Of a stretch of 64,000 nt of DNA, positions 50,675-59,534 are shown in pieces; position 1 is the first letter of the stretch; every line of letters begins with the position of its first letter. Location of the stretch: positions 124,001 to 188,000 of the forward strand of contig UCAG01000014.1 of the NCBI GenBank assembly GCA_900470285.1, read 5' to 3'. The stretch comes from Hyphomicrobiales bacterium (GTDB taxonomy: Bacteria; Pseudomonadota; Alphaproteobacteria; Rhizobiales; Rhizobiaceae). Both the position numbers and the translations under genes were made by a program. The notes under the pieces were generated by a model. It saw only the letters and a program-made list of their open reading frames with translations. It was not told the DNA's origin and did no database searches.

Positions 50675-52273
50675 ATGAATATTTATACAAAGGCCCTTTC
50701 AGCCACTGCGCTTGCATTGGTACTGGGCGGGCTGGCTTCAGCGCAGGCTTCAGCCAAAACACTGATCTACTGCTCGGAAGCAGCGCCGGACAATTTTGAT
50801 GCGGCAACCACCACATCAGGTGCAACTTATGACGCTTCGGCGCGTAACGTGTCCAATGGTCTGATTAAAATCAAGCGCGGCTTAACAGAGCTGGAACCGG
50901 GACTGGCGACAAGCTGGGAGATTTCGGAAGACGGTAAGGAATATACGTTTCATCTGCGTAAAGGCGTGAAGTTCCAGACAACCAGCTATTTCACACCGAC
51001 CCGTGAATTCAATGCGGATGATGTGATTTTCAGTTTTGACCGTCAGGGCAATAAAGAAAATCCGTTTTACGGTAAGGGAACCTGGCCGCAATATGGTGCC
51101 TATTCTTTCCCGACACTGATTAAAGAAATCCAGAAGATCGACGATCATACGGTTAAGTTCGTGCTGAACCGTCCGGAAGCAACCATGATTGCTTCGCTGT
51201 CGCTGACATTTGCAGTCATTCAGTCCAAGGAATATGCAGATCAGCTGGTAGCAGAAGGCAAGACCGATCAGCTGAGCCAGTTGCCGGTTGGTACAGGTCC
51301 GTATCAATATGTGGATTATCAGGCGAACAGCGCTGTGCGTTTTCAGGCCAATCCTGACTATTGGGGCGGTAAGCAGAAAATCGACAATCTGATTTTCGCG
51401 ATTACGCCGGATGCATCGGTACGCTTTCAGAAGCTGAAAGCGGGTGAATGCCATATCATCGCTTATCCGAACCCTGCGGATATTGATGAGATGAAAGCCG
51501 ATCCTTCGCTTGAAGTGCAGCGCAAAGAAGGCCTGAATATTGCATTCATGGCCTATAATACTGTTGTTGCACCATTCGATGATGTGCGCGTGCGTAAAGC
51601 GCTGAATATGGCGATCAACAAACAGGCGATCATTGATGCCGTCTTCGGTTCAACCGGTATGGTCGCGATCAACGCAATGCCTCCAGGCGTATGGGGTTAC
51701 AATAAAGACGTCAAAGACGACGCCTATGATATTGAAGCATCGCGCAAGCTTCTTGATGAAGCCGGTGTTAAAGATCTTTCCATGAAGATCTGGGCAATGC
51801 CGGTGCAGCGTCCTTATATGCCGAATGCACGCCGTGCAGCAGAGCTGATGCAGGCGGATCTGGCGAAAGTTGGCGTGAAGGCTGAGATCGTCTCCTATGA
51901 CTGGAGCGAATATCTCAAGCGCTCGCTCGAAAAAGACCGTGATGGTGCGGTGATGCTCGGCTGGACCGGTGGTATGGCTGATCCGGATAACTTCCTCGCA
52001 GCTTTGCTGGGTTGTGAAGCTGTCGGCAGCAGTAACCGTGCCAACTGGTGTAATGCGGATTTCGAAAAGCTTATTCAGGCGGCTAAGCTGACAACTGATC
52101 AGGCAGAACGCACCAAGCTTTATGAACAGGCTCAGGTAGTCTTTAAAGAACAGGCGCCTTGGCTGACGATTGCCCATCAGGTGATGGAACAGCCGGTCAG
52201 CAAGAAAGTCAAAGATTTCCGTGTCGATCCTTTCGGCGGCTATCTCTTTGAAGATGTTGATATTGAAGAATAA
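50675..52273 (+). CDS. Dipeptide ABC transporter binding protein (SBP_bac_5), DppA-like
   Basis: From ATG 50675 the 532-residue protein has a Sec signal (MNIYTKALSATALALVLGGL, cut after ASA) and a DppA-type body (TLIYCSEAAPDNFDAATTTS, LKAGECHIIAYPNPADIDEM, DNFLAALLGCEAVGSSNRAN). The DppA subgroup binds dipeptides and, with partner proteins, heme precursors. No permease genes follow; it is flanked by peptidase T, so it probably feeds a Dpp complex encoded elsewhere. A GTG at 50648 is an alternative but unlikely start. Confidence 0.92.
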   Translation: MNIYTKALSATALALVLGGLASAQASAKTLIYCSEAAPDNFDAATTTSGATYDASARNVSNGLIKIKRGLTELEPGLATSWEISEDGKEYTFHLRKGVKFQTTSYFTPTREFNADDVIFSFDRQGNKENPFYGKGTWPQYGAYSFPTLIKEIQKIDDHTVKFVLNRPEATMIASLSLTFAVIQSKEYADQLVAEGKTDQLSQLPVGTGPYQYVDYQANSAVRFQANPDYWGGKQKIDNLIFAITPDASVRFQKLKAGECHIIAYPNPADIDEMKADPSLEVQRKEGLNIAFMAYNTVVAPFDDVRVRKALNMAINKQAIIDAVFGSTGMVAINAMPPGVWGYNKDVKDDAYDIEASRKLLDEAGVKDLSMKIWAMPVQRPYMPNARRAAELMQADLAKVGVKAEIVSYDWSEYLKRSLEKDRDGAVMLGWTGGMADPDNFLAALLGCEAVGSSNRANWCNADFEKLIQAAKLTTDQAERTKLYEQAQVVFKEQAPWLTIAHQVMEQPVSKKVKDFRVDPFGGYLFEDVDIEE

Positions 52274-52318
52274 GCAACACGATCTTACCCGTTTTTGGTG
52301 AGCACTTGTTTGAAAATC

Positions 52319-52342
52319 AATGGCGCCGTCACCGGCGCCATT
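52319..52342 (+). terminator. Hairpin between dppA-like and pepT genes
   Basis: AATGGCGCCG and CGGCGCCATT pair over 10 bases with a 4-base loop. It is followed only by TTTC, so it may reduce rather than fully stop transcription into pepT. Confidence 0.55.
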
Positions 52343-52386
52343 TCTGCAAGATGAAATGAAACTGTAAGCTGAGTTGAAAGAATCCG

Positions 52387-53622
52387 ATGGATATTGTTGA
52401 ACGTTTTCTGAACTATACCCGTATTAATACCACAGCCGTATCCGATGCGGGAAAACTCCCGTCCAGCAGTGGCCAGACGGAACTCGCCAATCTTCTGGCA
52501 GGAGAGCTGCGTGATCTGGGGCTTGACGTGGAAATGAGAGATCATTCCATCGTGGTTGGTACATTGCCGTCCAATATCAAAGATGCCGGCCGTCAGGCAC
52601 CGGTGATCGCATGGGTCGCCCATATGGATACCAGCGGTGAATATACCACTGATACCAAGGCGCATGTGGTGGAGTATCAGGGCGGGGATATCGTCCTCAA
52701 TAAAGCACTTGATATCGTTATGCGCGTTGAGGAATTTCCGGAACTGAAGCGTTACGAAGGCGACCGTATTATAGTGACAGACGGCACCAGCTTGCTTGGT
52801 GCGGATAATAAGTCAGCGATCGCTGAAGTGATGCATGCGATGCAGGTGTTGCAGGATAATCCGCAGATTGAACATGGCGAGGTTAAAGTCGTGTTTGTGC
52901 CGGATGAGGAGATCGGCCTGCTTGGTGCGAAAGCTCTGGATGTGCCGAGCCTCAATGCGGATTTCGCCTATACGCTGGATTGCTGTGCAGTGGGTGAAAT
53001 TGTCTATGAAAACTGGAATGCCGGTGAGTTCCACATCACTTTCCGCGGCCAGCCTGCCCACCCGATGTCGGCTAAGGGCAAGCTGCGTAATGCCATTCTC
53101 TATGCCCAACAATATGTTGGTATGCTGCCGGCGGGTGAGCGGCCGGAACATACGGAAAATCGTGAAGGCTATTACTGGGTCAAAGGTATTCAGGGCAGCG
53201 TGGCATCGGCCAAAATCGTGGTTGATATCCGCGATTTTACTGTAGAGGGCTATGATAAACGCCGTAATTTCATTGATACACTCGCGGCAAGCTTTAACCA
53301 GTTGCATGGTGAAGGCACAGTCTCGGTTGAATATCGTCCGATGTATCGCAATGCTGCCGAAGGACTGAAGGGTGATAATTTCTATCCGGTTGAGCTGGCT
53401 TTGGAAGCGATGAAAGCTATTGGTGTCGAACCTTATGCCATTCCGATGCGCGGTGGCTATGATGGTGCAGTTCTGTCAGAAAAAGGTCTGCCTTGCCCGA
53501 ACCTGTTCTGCGGTGCGCATAATTTCCATTCAATCTACGAGTTCCTGCCGGTGGCTTCACTGAACAAGGCATCGGAGATGGTGATTGAGATTTTGAAACG
53601 CGCAGCAGCGGCTAAACGCTGA
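52387..53622 (+). CDS. pepT: Peptidase T (tripeptide aminopeptidase)
   Basis: The 411-residue M20B peptidase shows WVAHMDTSGEY (first zinc histidine and the aspartate two residues on), GTSLLGADNKSAIAEVMHAM, FVPDEEIGLLGAKAL (catalytic glutamate and zinc glutamate) and the C-terminal NLFCGAHNFHSIYEFLP. It removes the N-terminal residue of tripeptides in the cytoplasm. It follows the dipeptide-binding protein, linking uptake to breakdown. Confidence 0.94.
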   Translation: MDIVERFLNYTRINTTAVSDAGKLPSSSGQTELANLLAGELRDLGLDVEMRDHSIVVGTLPSNIKDAGRQAPVIAWVAHMDTSGEYTTDTKAHVVEYQGGDIVLNKALDIVMRVEEFPELKRYEGDRIIVTDGTSLLGADNKSAIAEVMHAMQVLQDNPQIEHGEVKVVFVPDEEIGLLGAKALDVPSLNADFAYTLDCCAVGEIVYENWNAGEFHITFRGQPAHPMSAKGKLRNAILYAQQYVGMLPAGERPEHTENREGYYWVKGIQGSVASAKIVVDIRDFTVEGYDKRRNFIDTLAASFNQLHGEGTVSVEYRPMYRNAAEGLKGDNFYPVELALEAMKAIGVEPYAIPMRGGYDGAVLSEKGLPCPNLFCGAHNFHSIYEFLPVASLNKASEMVIEILKRAAAAKR

Positions 53623-53651
53623 TTAAACATACGAAAACAGTTATGAATGTT

Positions 53652-53685
53652 ACAGGCGCGGTGTTATTCCGCGCCTGTTTTTATT
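53652..53685 (+). terminator. Terminator after pepT
   Basis: ACAGGCGCGG and CCGCGCCTGT form a perfect 10-base-pair stem with a 7-base loop followed by TTTTTATT. The T-run reaches the end of the convergent membrane-protein gene. Confidence 0.9.
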
Positions 53686-54790
53686 CGGTCAGTAACAATG
53701 TGTGGAAGCCGGTAATACGCAGCAGATGCGCACGCCATTCGGCAATGGCCTGATAATTATTCACATACCAGCGCAAGGCTGAATAAACCTGATTGAACGC
53801 ACCGACTGTCATCATCAGGCCACCAAAATTAAGACCGCCGGAAAAATAGATCGGTGCAGCAGCCAAAATCGGCACCACAATAGCCATCCAGCCAAAGCCT
53901 GATGAAATCCAAGTAAGATTGGTTTCCATAAGGATCAGCTTTTTTATGCTGAAATACAGGCCTTGAAATTTACCGCGCAAAAAGCCGATTTTCCGCTCGC
54001 TCTCATTGGCCATCGGATAATTATCGTTTTCACTGATAATCTTAACAAGAGCGGTTCTGAACTCGGCTTCCTGCGCTTCACGGGCGGCGTTCAGTTTGAC
54101 CAGCCCGCGCCCCACTAAACGGCTTAGGGCAGAGGCAAGTCCAACATAGAGAATGGCCGCCCAGACCATATAGCCCGGCAGTGAGAATTCGTAGCCGTTA
54201 TAGCGAAATACAAAACCTTCCGACACATTCCACAGAATGCCGATAAAACTGAATAAGAGGATGGAAGACTGAATGAAACCGATTGTCAGCCCCGTGGTTG
54301 AATCCGCCAGTTGTCTTGTATCCTGATGGATGCGCTGGTCGGGATTTTGCGCATAAAAACCGGTCTTATCGAGTTTGGATGCCTTGTTGCCATGTAGCCA
54401 GCAATCAAGAAGATTTTTGACGATAGCTTTGCGCATCATTACGGAAAGCGTTTGCTGAAACCAGTTTTGTGCAACATTGAGAACCAGCAATCCGGCAGCA
54501 ATAAAGACAAAGATCTGCAACTGCCGGATAAATTCCGGAACATCCCGCTGCTCAATGGAATTGTAAAACGGTACATTCCATTGATTGAGCGTTACCTGCC
54601 CATAGGCGGTAGCCAGCAAAATCAGCAGCAGTGTAACAGACATGGCCGCCAGTTTCAGAAACTCTTCCGAGGAATTCAGAAGCCTGCGCAGAATGCCGAG
54701 TTGCGTGAAAAAGGGAATGTCCGGTAGGTGGCTGTCGCTCTGAGGGTCTTGTTGATGTGGCACCGAAATGACTTCTTTCAGCTGCTGCAT
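53681..54790 (-). CDS. YddA/BacA-type ABC transporter membrane domain lacking an ATPase domain
   Basis: The 369-residue protein matches the ABC_membrane_2 half of YddA/Rv1819c-type transporters: NQWNVPFYNSIEQRDVPEFI, FYAQNPDQRIHQDTRQLADS, and FNQVYSALRWYVNNYQAIAE with WRAHLLRITGF. In full-length relatives (about 560-640 residues) an ATP-binding domain follows at this point. Here translation stops with GFHTLLLTE, and only 58 bases separate the stop from pepT, so no ATPase remains. It may be a truncation, or it may function like SbmA, which has no ATPase and is proton-driven. Confidence 0.86.
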   Translation of the reverse strand: MQQLKEVISVPHQQDPQSDSHLPDIPFFTQLGILRRLLNSSEEFLKLAAMSVTLLLILLATAYGQVTLNQWNVPFYNSIEQRDVPEFIRQLQIFVFIAAGLLVLNVAQNWFQQTLSVMMRKAIVKNLLDCWLHGNKASKLDKTGFYAQNPDQRIHQDTRQLADSTTGLTIGFIQSSILLFSFIGILWNVSEGFVFRYNGYEFSLPGYMVWAAILYVGLASALSRLVGRGLVKLNAAREAQEAEFRTALVKIISENDNYPMANESERKIGFLRGKFQGLYFSIKKLILMETNLTWISSGFGWMAIVVPILAAAPIYFSGGLNFGGLMMTVGAFNQVYSALRWYVNNYQAIAEWRAHLLRITGFHTLLLTE

Positions 54791-54803
54791 AATTTAAAAT
54801 CTT

Positions 54804-54841
54804 AGAGCGACCTTTGTGCGTCCAATGGGGTGCACGGCTCT
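54804..54841. repeat. Rhizobiales-type intergenic palindrome
   Basis: The arms AGAGC and GGCTCT enclose TTTGTGCGTCC and GGGGTGCAC, giving an interrupted palindrome of about 38 bases upstream of the YddA-like gene. The GTGCGTCC/GG-GCAC core resembles dispersed palindromes I recall from Rhizobiales intergenic regions. Confidence 0.45.
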
Positions 54842-54955
54842 CTGATGACCCTGTAATTTTAGGCTGACTGCAAAGTAATTGAATTCGGGGAGCCGATCCA
54901 GAGCGGCCATTGAAAAAAATACGCAGCAATTTCATGGATAGTGGAAGAAATAAGC

Positions 54956-54991
54956 AAAAAAATCCCCCGAACCATTGCTGGTCGGGGGATT
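54956..54991 (-). terminator. Terminator of the gsi-iaaA operon
   Basis: AATCCCCCGA and TCGGGGGATT pair over 10 bases. On the minus strand a T-run (TTTTTTT) follows, directly after the last gene of the leftward operon. Confidence 0.88.
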
Positions 54992-55014
54992 GTATCTCAG
55001 ACTGAACAGGAAGA

Positions 55015-55956
55015 TCAGTCTTCTTTGCCGTAAATGCCGGTATGGATCACGCCGTCTGCACCACACCAAGCGCGATACATGCCAGGGCTGTTGAACGGCA
55101 GCTCGATATTACCTTTGGCATCAACGGCGATCAGACCGCCGGAGCCGCCGAGTTCACCGAGTTCCTGCACCACATCACCCGCAGCCTGTGCAAGGCTCTG
55201 GCCTGCCCAGCGCATACGCGCATCAATTTCGTGACCAACCGCCCAGCGAATGAAATATTCGCCATGACCGGTGGCGGAAATCGCTGCGGTTTTATCGTCA
55301 GCCCAAGTACCGGCACCAATCACAGGGCTGTCACCCACGCGACCCGGTGTTTTAGCGGTCATGCCGCCGGTGGAGGTGGCAGCAGCAATATGACCGTGTT
55401 TGTCGAGTGCAACAGCGCCAACGGTGCCGTGTTTGCGTGCCGGATCACCATCATCAGCAAGACCGAGACGGCGACGTTCCATTTCCGCTTTCAGCGCGTC
55501 CAGACGTTGCTGAGTGCCGAACCATTCCGGTTCCATCATTTCCAGACCGGCATTTTCGCAGAAACGTTTTGCGCCTTCACCAGCGAGGAACACATGTTCG
55601 GTCCGTTCCATCACCGCGCGTGCTGCCAGCACCGGATGACGCGGGCCGCAAATGCCGGTGATCGCACCGCAGGCACGGGTTGCGCCGTCCATCACGGCAG
55701 CATCCATTTCGTGGGTAGCATCAGTGGTATAAACCGCGCCGCGACCGGCATTGAACAGCGGGTTTTCTTCCAGCGCCATAACAGCTGCAGTGGTTGCATC
55801 CAATGCGCTGCCGCCTTCATGTAAAATTTTCAGACCGGCTTCGAGACAGGCTTTGAGGCCTGCGTGATAGGCGGCTTCCCGTTCCGGTGTCATGTTGGAT
55901 TTCAGGATCGTGCCTGCACCGCCGTGGAGTGCAATTACAGGAGTAGTTTCAGACAT
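55015..55956 (-). CDS. iaaA: Isoaspartyl peptidase/L-asparaginase (IaaA-like, Ntn hydrolase)
   Basis: The 313-residue plant-type asparaginase has HGGAGTILKS at the start, the GRGAVYTTDATHEMDAAVMD segment, and the autocleavage site ARKHGTVGAVALD with nucleophile Thr178. The beta subunit continues with AATSTGGMTAKTPGRVGDSP and the substrate-binding TGHGEYFIRW. It hydrolyses beta-aspartyl dipeptides after self-cleavage. In Escherichia coli iaaA is linked to gsiABCD, as here, though here it is the last gene rather than the first. Confidence 0.93.
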   Translation of the reverse strand: MSETTPVIALHGGAGTILKSNMTPEREAAYHAGLKACLEAGLKILHEGGSALDATTAAVMALEENPLFNAGRGAVYTTDATHEMDAAVMDGATRACGAITGICGPRHPVLAARAVMERTEHVFLAGEGAKRFCENAGLEMMEPEWFGTQQRLDALKAEMERRRLGLADDGDPARKHGTVGAVALDKHGHIAAATSTGGMTAKTPGRVGDSPVIGAGTWADDKTAAISATGHGEYFIRWAVGHEIDARMRWAGQSLAQAAGDVVQELGELGGSGGLIAVDAKGNIELPFNSPGMYRAWCGADGVIHTGIYGKED

Positions 55957-56021
55957 AATATTCCTCAGATATTGAAAAGCCGGAGAAATTTGCCGCTATT
56001 TCACCAACAGCGGCAAGTTCA

Positions 56022-56906
56022 TCAGTCAGAGCGCAGTTTCGGATCCAATGCGTCGCGCAGACCGTCACCAAACAGGTTGAAACCCAGAACCGTTACGAAG
56101 ATTGCAATGCCCGGAAACAGGGTCAGGTGATCGGCAACGCCCATATAGGAGCGACCGTCTGCCAGCATGGCACCCCATTCAGGGCTTGGTGGCTGTGCGC
56201 CCAGACCGATGAAGGAGAGGGATGCCGCAGTCAGAATGGATGTCCCGATACGCATGGAGAAATAGACGATCACATTCGGCAGTGTGCCTGGCAGAATGTG
56301 GCGCAGCATGATCACGCGGTCTTTAACCCCGATAGCGCGGGATGCATCCACGTAAACAGTGCGCTTGAGCTGCAATGTTGTGCCGCGGGCAAGGCGGGCA
56401 AAAACCGGAATCGAGAAGATCGCAACCGCATAGATCACATTGGTGATGCCAGGTCCCAAAATCGCGATAACCGCAATCGCCAGCAGGATACCCGGAAAGG
56501 CCAGCAGCAGATCGCACAGACGCATCACGGCGGAGTCAATCCAGCGGCCGTAATAGCCGGAAATGATGCCGAGCGAGACGCCCACCAGAGCACCCAGTGT
56601 CACGGACAGGAAGCCGACAGACAGTGAAATTCGTGCGCCCCAGATGATACGGCTGAAAATATCGCGGCCATAGGTATCCGTACCTGCCCAATGGGCAGCA
56701 CTCGGCCCCTGCAGCACGGCATTATAATCCGGAATGGTCGGATCATAAGGCGCAACAAACGGCGCGAAGATAGCCATCAGCACCAGTGTGATGATGAAGA
56801 TAAGCGCAACCATAGCCACTTTTTGTTTTTTAAAGCGGCGCCAGAATTCGGCCAAAGGCTTGCGCATTTTTTCGGTGGGTTCCACCACAACAGTTGTCGC
56901 ACTCAT
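56022..56906 (-). CDS. gsiD: Glutathione/peptide ABC transporter permease (GsiD-like)
   Basis: The 294-residue permease has a DppC-type layout: cytoplasmic start ([20 protein letters not shown]), first helix, [20 protein letters not shown], and coupling segment [21 protein letters not shown]-terminal [19 protein letters not shown] matches the family. Its ATG overlaps the gsiC stop by 4 bases. Confidence 0.93.
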   Translation of the reverse strand: MSATTVVVEPTEKMRKPLAEFWRRFKKQKVAMVALIFIITLVLMAIFAPFVAPYDPTIPDYNAVLQGPSAAHWAGTDTYGRDIFSRIIWGARISLSVGFLSVTLGALVGVSLGIISGYYGRWIDSAVMRLCDLLLAFPGILLAIAVIAILGPGITNVIYAVAIFSIPVFARLARGTTLQLKRTVYVDASRAIGVKDRVIMLRHILPGTLPNVIVYFSMRIGTSILTAASLSFIGLGAQPPSPEWGAMLADGRSYMGVADHLTLFPGIAIFVTVLGFNLFGDGLRDALDPKLRSD

Positions 56907-57823
56907 TTGTAGCGGATCTCCGGATTTGCGAAGGCATACAGCACATCAACCAGCATATTGATGAAAATGAACTGCAGCGAGAACAGCAGGATCAGCGCCT
57001 GAATGACCGGATAGTCACGATAGGAAACTGAATCGACCAGCAGACGGCCGAGACCCGGCCATGAGAACACACTCTCAACCACAATCGAGCCGCCGAGCAG
57101 GAAGCCGAATTGCAGACCGACCATGGTGATGATCGGGATCAGCGCATTGCGCAGGGAGTGTTTCCAGATCACACGGCGCTCCGGCACACCTTTGGCGCGC
57201 GCAGTGCGGACATAATCTTCACGGGCAATTTCGATGAAGGAAGAACGGGTGAAACGCGCCATCACCGCAGCAACACCGACGCCAAGCGTAAAGGATGGCA
57301 TGACAAAATGCTGCCATGTGCCGTAGCCGCCGGTCGGGAACCAGCCGAGATGTACGGAAAACAGATTGATAAGCAGCAGGCCGAGCCAGAAAGGCGGAAA
57401 GGAAATACCGGAAACCGCAATAATCATACCCGCGTAATCAGGCCATTTGCCGCGTTTGACAGCGGAGACAACGCCGATCAGCAAGCCGAGAGCCGTTGAC
57501 CAGAGCATGGCGAACAAGGTCAGCCAGACGGTTGGCATCAGGCGGGCGCCGATTTCTTCCGCAACGGTGCGGCGGGTTTTCAGCGAAATGCCGAAGTCGC
57601 CCTGTACAGCGCGGGTAAAATAGCGGACGAACTGTTCAGGCAGCGGTTTATCAAGCCCGAGCGAGGAGCGCACAACGGCGACATCTTCAGCGCTGGCTTC
57701 AGGGCCGGCAACAAGACGGGCAGGATCACCGGGCAACATATGCACGAAGGCAAAAACGCAGACCATCACCATCGCAATGACAGGGACAGTGGCCAACAGC
57801 CGTTTGATCAGATAGGCAAACAT
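56903..57823 (-). CDS. gsiC: Glutathione/peptide ABC transporter permease (GsiC-like)
   Basis: The 306-residue permease has the DppB-type start ([20 protein letters not shown]), periplasmic [20 protein letters not shown] and coupling loop [32 protein letters not shown] before the ATG is a good ribosome binding site. The 162-base gap to gsiB holds a large palindromic element. Confidence 0.93.
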   Translation of the reverse strand: MFAYLIKRLLATVPVIAMVMVCVFAFVHMLPGDPARLVAGPEASAEDVAVVRSSLGLDKPLPEQFVRYFTRAVQGDFGISLKTRRTVAEEIGARLMPTVWLTLFAMLWSTALGLLIGVVSAVKRGKWPDYAGMIIAVSGISFPPFWLGLLLINLFSVHLGWFPTGGYGTWQHFVMPSFTLGVGVAAVMARFTRSSFIEIAREDYVRTARAKGVPERRVIWKHSLRNALIPIITMVGLQFGFLLGGSIVVESVFSWPGLGRLLVDSVSYRDYPVIQALILLFSLQFIFINMLVDVLYAFANPEIRYK

Positions 57824-57843
57824 GGGTTCCCTTCCGGAAAAAA

Positions 57844-57969
57844 GTGCTGGCCTTCAAAGCATATCTCGAAAAGTGCGAAACGGTTTTCGGATAGATACGC
57901 GTCAAAATAGAAGCCAGAGCATTTTCGATGATAAAATCAGACTGAAAATGCTCTGGTAAAGGCCAGCAC
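57844..57969. repeat. Nested palindromic element between gsiB and gsiC
   Basis: An outer inverted repeat (GTGCTGGCCTT at 57844-57854 and AAGGCCAGCAC at 57959-57969) encloses a perfect 13-base-pair hairpin (CCAGAGCATTTTC at 57914-57926 and its complement at 57944-57956). It also encloses the unit CGAAAAGTGCGAAACGGTTTTCGG at about 57867-57890, whose CGAAAA and TTTTCG arms pair. I recall this CGAAAAGTG-CGGTTTTCGG pattern from Rhizobiales intergenic mosaics. Inside an operon it could set the ratio of binding protein to permease or act as a 3' processing site. Confidence 0.65.
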
Positions 57970-57985
57970 GTTATTTCACGCGCTG

Positions 57986-59515
57986 TTATTCAGCAAAAGC
58001 GGCATCTTCGAGCAGGAAGCCGCGGTCAGGCAGCATATAAACGCCCGACAGGCTTTTGCTCTTGGCTGCAATATTCTGACCTACACCAAGGAAAATCCAC
58101 GGTGCATCCTGCCATGCAAGCTTCTGCACTTCCGCATAGGCTTCAGCACGTTTTGCCGGATCCGCGGTTGCAATACCTGCTTCAATCGCAGCATCAACCT
58201 TCGGGTTTTTATAATATGCAACATTGAACATTGCAGGCGGGAAGCTCTGGCCGTAAAGCAGCGGGCGAATACCCCAGTCAGCATCACCTGTCGAAGCAGA
58301 CCAGCCGCCGTAATACAGCTGCACAGTTGCATCTTCAGGCTTATCAACACCCCAGACTTTCTGCGCGGCAACACCGGCTTCAAGCGGCACGACATTGACC
58401 TTTACATTGATCTGCGCCAGCTGTTGCTGGATGAACTGCGCGGCACGCAGGGAGCCGGTATTGGAGGCAGCCCAGACTTCTGTTTCAAAACCGGCTTCGA
58501 GACCTGCTTCTTTCATCAGCTCTTTGGCTTTGTCGAGATTGAAAGTGTAGTCACCGGCTTTCACATGGAATGCCAGAGCCGAAGGAATGATGGAATCTGC
58601 TGGCGAGCAGTAACCATTGGAAACAACTTTACAGAAAGCGTCTTTATCAACGGCATAGTTCAGAGCCTGACGCACGCGCAAATCATCAAACGGCTTCTTC
58701 AGGTTGTTCATGGCGACATAGGTTTCAACGATCGACGGTGTCGCTTCGACCTGAACATTCGGATTGTTTTCGACTGCCTTCATCAGTTCAGTCGGGAATG
58801 TCGGAATGTACTGAGCTTCGCCGGTTTGCAACATGGCGAAACGGGCGCCGGATTCCGGAACGGAGCGGATGGTCACGCCGTCAACTTTCGGCATGCCTTC
58901 TTTCCAGTAATTGTCGTTTTTCACGACTTCCAATGTATCTGCAGCCCAATGTTTGAAAGTGAACGGGCCGGTGCCGACCGGATTACGGTCGATATCTTTG
59001 CCGAATTTTTCCAGCGCTGCCGGAGAAATCATCATCGCGCCCGGATGGGCGAGAGAGGCAACCATGGCACCGAAAGGCTCTTTGAGGATCAGTTTGATAG
59101 TTGAATCGTCGACGGCCTGTACTTCCTTAACCATGGAAACAAGGCTGCGGCGGGACAGTTTGTTATCCGGATTTGCAAGACGGTCGATGTTAAACTTGGC
59201 AGCAGCAGCATTGAAATCTGTGCCGTCGTGGAACTTGATGCCCTTGCGCAGTTTGATTGTAAACTCGGTGGCATTTTCATTGGCTTCATAGCTTTCAGCG
59301 AGAAGCGGGATTAGTTTCATATCCTTGTCGAAACCGAACAGCCCCTGATAAATCAGGCGCAGTGAAGTCTGGGACAAGGTGTCATTGACCACAGCAGGGT
59401 CAAGACCGGTCAGGTTGTCCTGAACAGCAACAGTGAGCGATTTCGCCCATACAGTGCCCGGAAGCATGACAGCGGCAGCTAATGCCGATGACAGCAGAAT
59501 TGATTTCAGTTTCAT
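57986..59515 (-). CDS. gsiB: Glutathione/peptide ABC transporter binding protein (GsiB-like)
   Basis: From ATG 59515 the 509-residue protein has a Sec signal (MKLKSILLSSALAAAVMLPG, cut after VWA) and the GsiB-like SBP_bac_5 body (LTVAVQDNLTGLDPAVVNDT, RLIYQGLFGFDKDMKLIPLL, KLRKGIKFHDGTDFNAAAAK). A start at 59548 would overlap gsiA. Assignment to glutathione rests on operon layout with iaaA; other peptides are possible. Confidence 0.9.
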   Translation of the reverse strand: MKLKSILLSSALAAAVMLPGTVWAKSLTVAVQDNLTGLDPAVVNDTLSQTSLRLIYQGLFGFDKDMKLIPLLAESYEANENATEFTIKLRKGIKFHDGTDFNAAAAKFNIDRLANPDNKLSRRSLVSMVKEVQAVDDSTIKLILKEPFGAMVASLAHPGAMMISPAALEKFGKDIDRNPVGTGPFTFKHWAADTLEVVKNDNYWKEGMPKVDGVTIRSVPESGARFAMLQTGEAQYIPTFPTELMKAVENNPNVQVEATPSIVETYVAMNNLKKPFDDLRVRQALNYAVDKDAFCKVVSNGYCSPADSIIPSALAFHVKAGDYTFNLDKAKELMKEAGLEAGFETEVWAASNTGSLRAAQFIQQQLAQINVKVNVVPLEAGVAAQKVWGVDKPEDATVQLYYGGWSASTGDADWGIRPLLYGQSFPPAMFNVAYYKNPKVDAAIEAGIATADPAKRAEAYAEVQKLAWQDAPWIFLGVGQNIAAKSKSLSGVYMLPDRGFLLEDAAFAE

Positions 59516-59534
59516 TAGTCTCTCCTTCCACTTA

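Noticed and set aside
55042-55824. A 260-codon plus-strand frame opposite iaaA.
   Set aside because: It is a mirror of the asparaginase gene, with no family resemblance.
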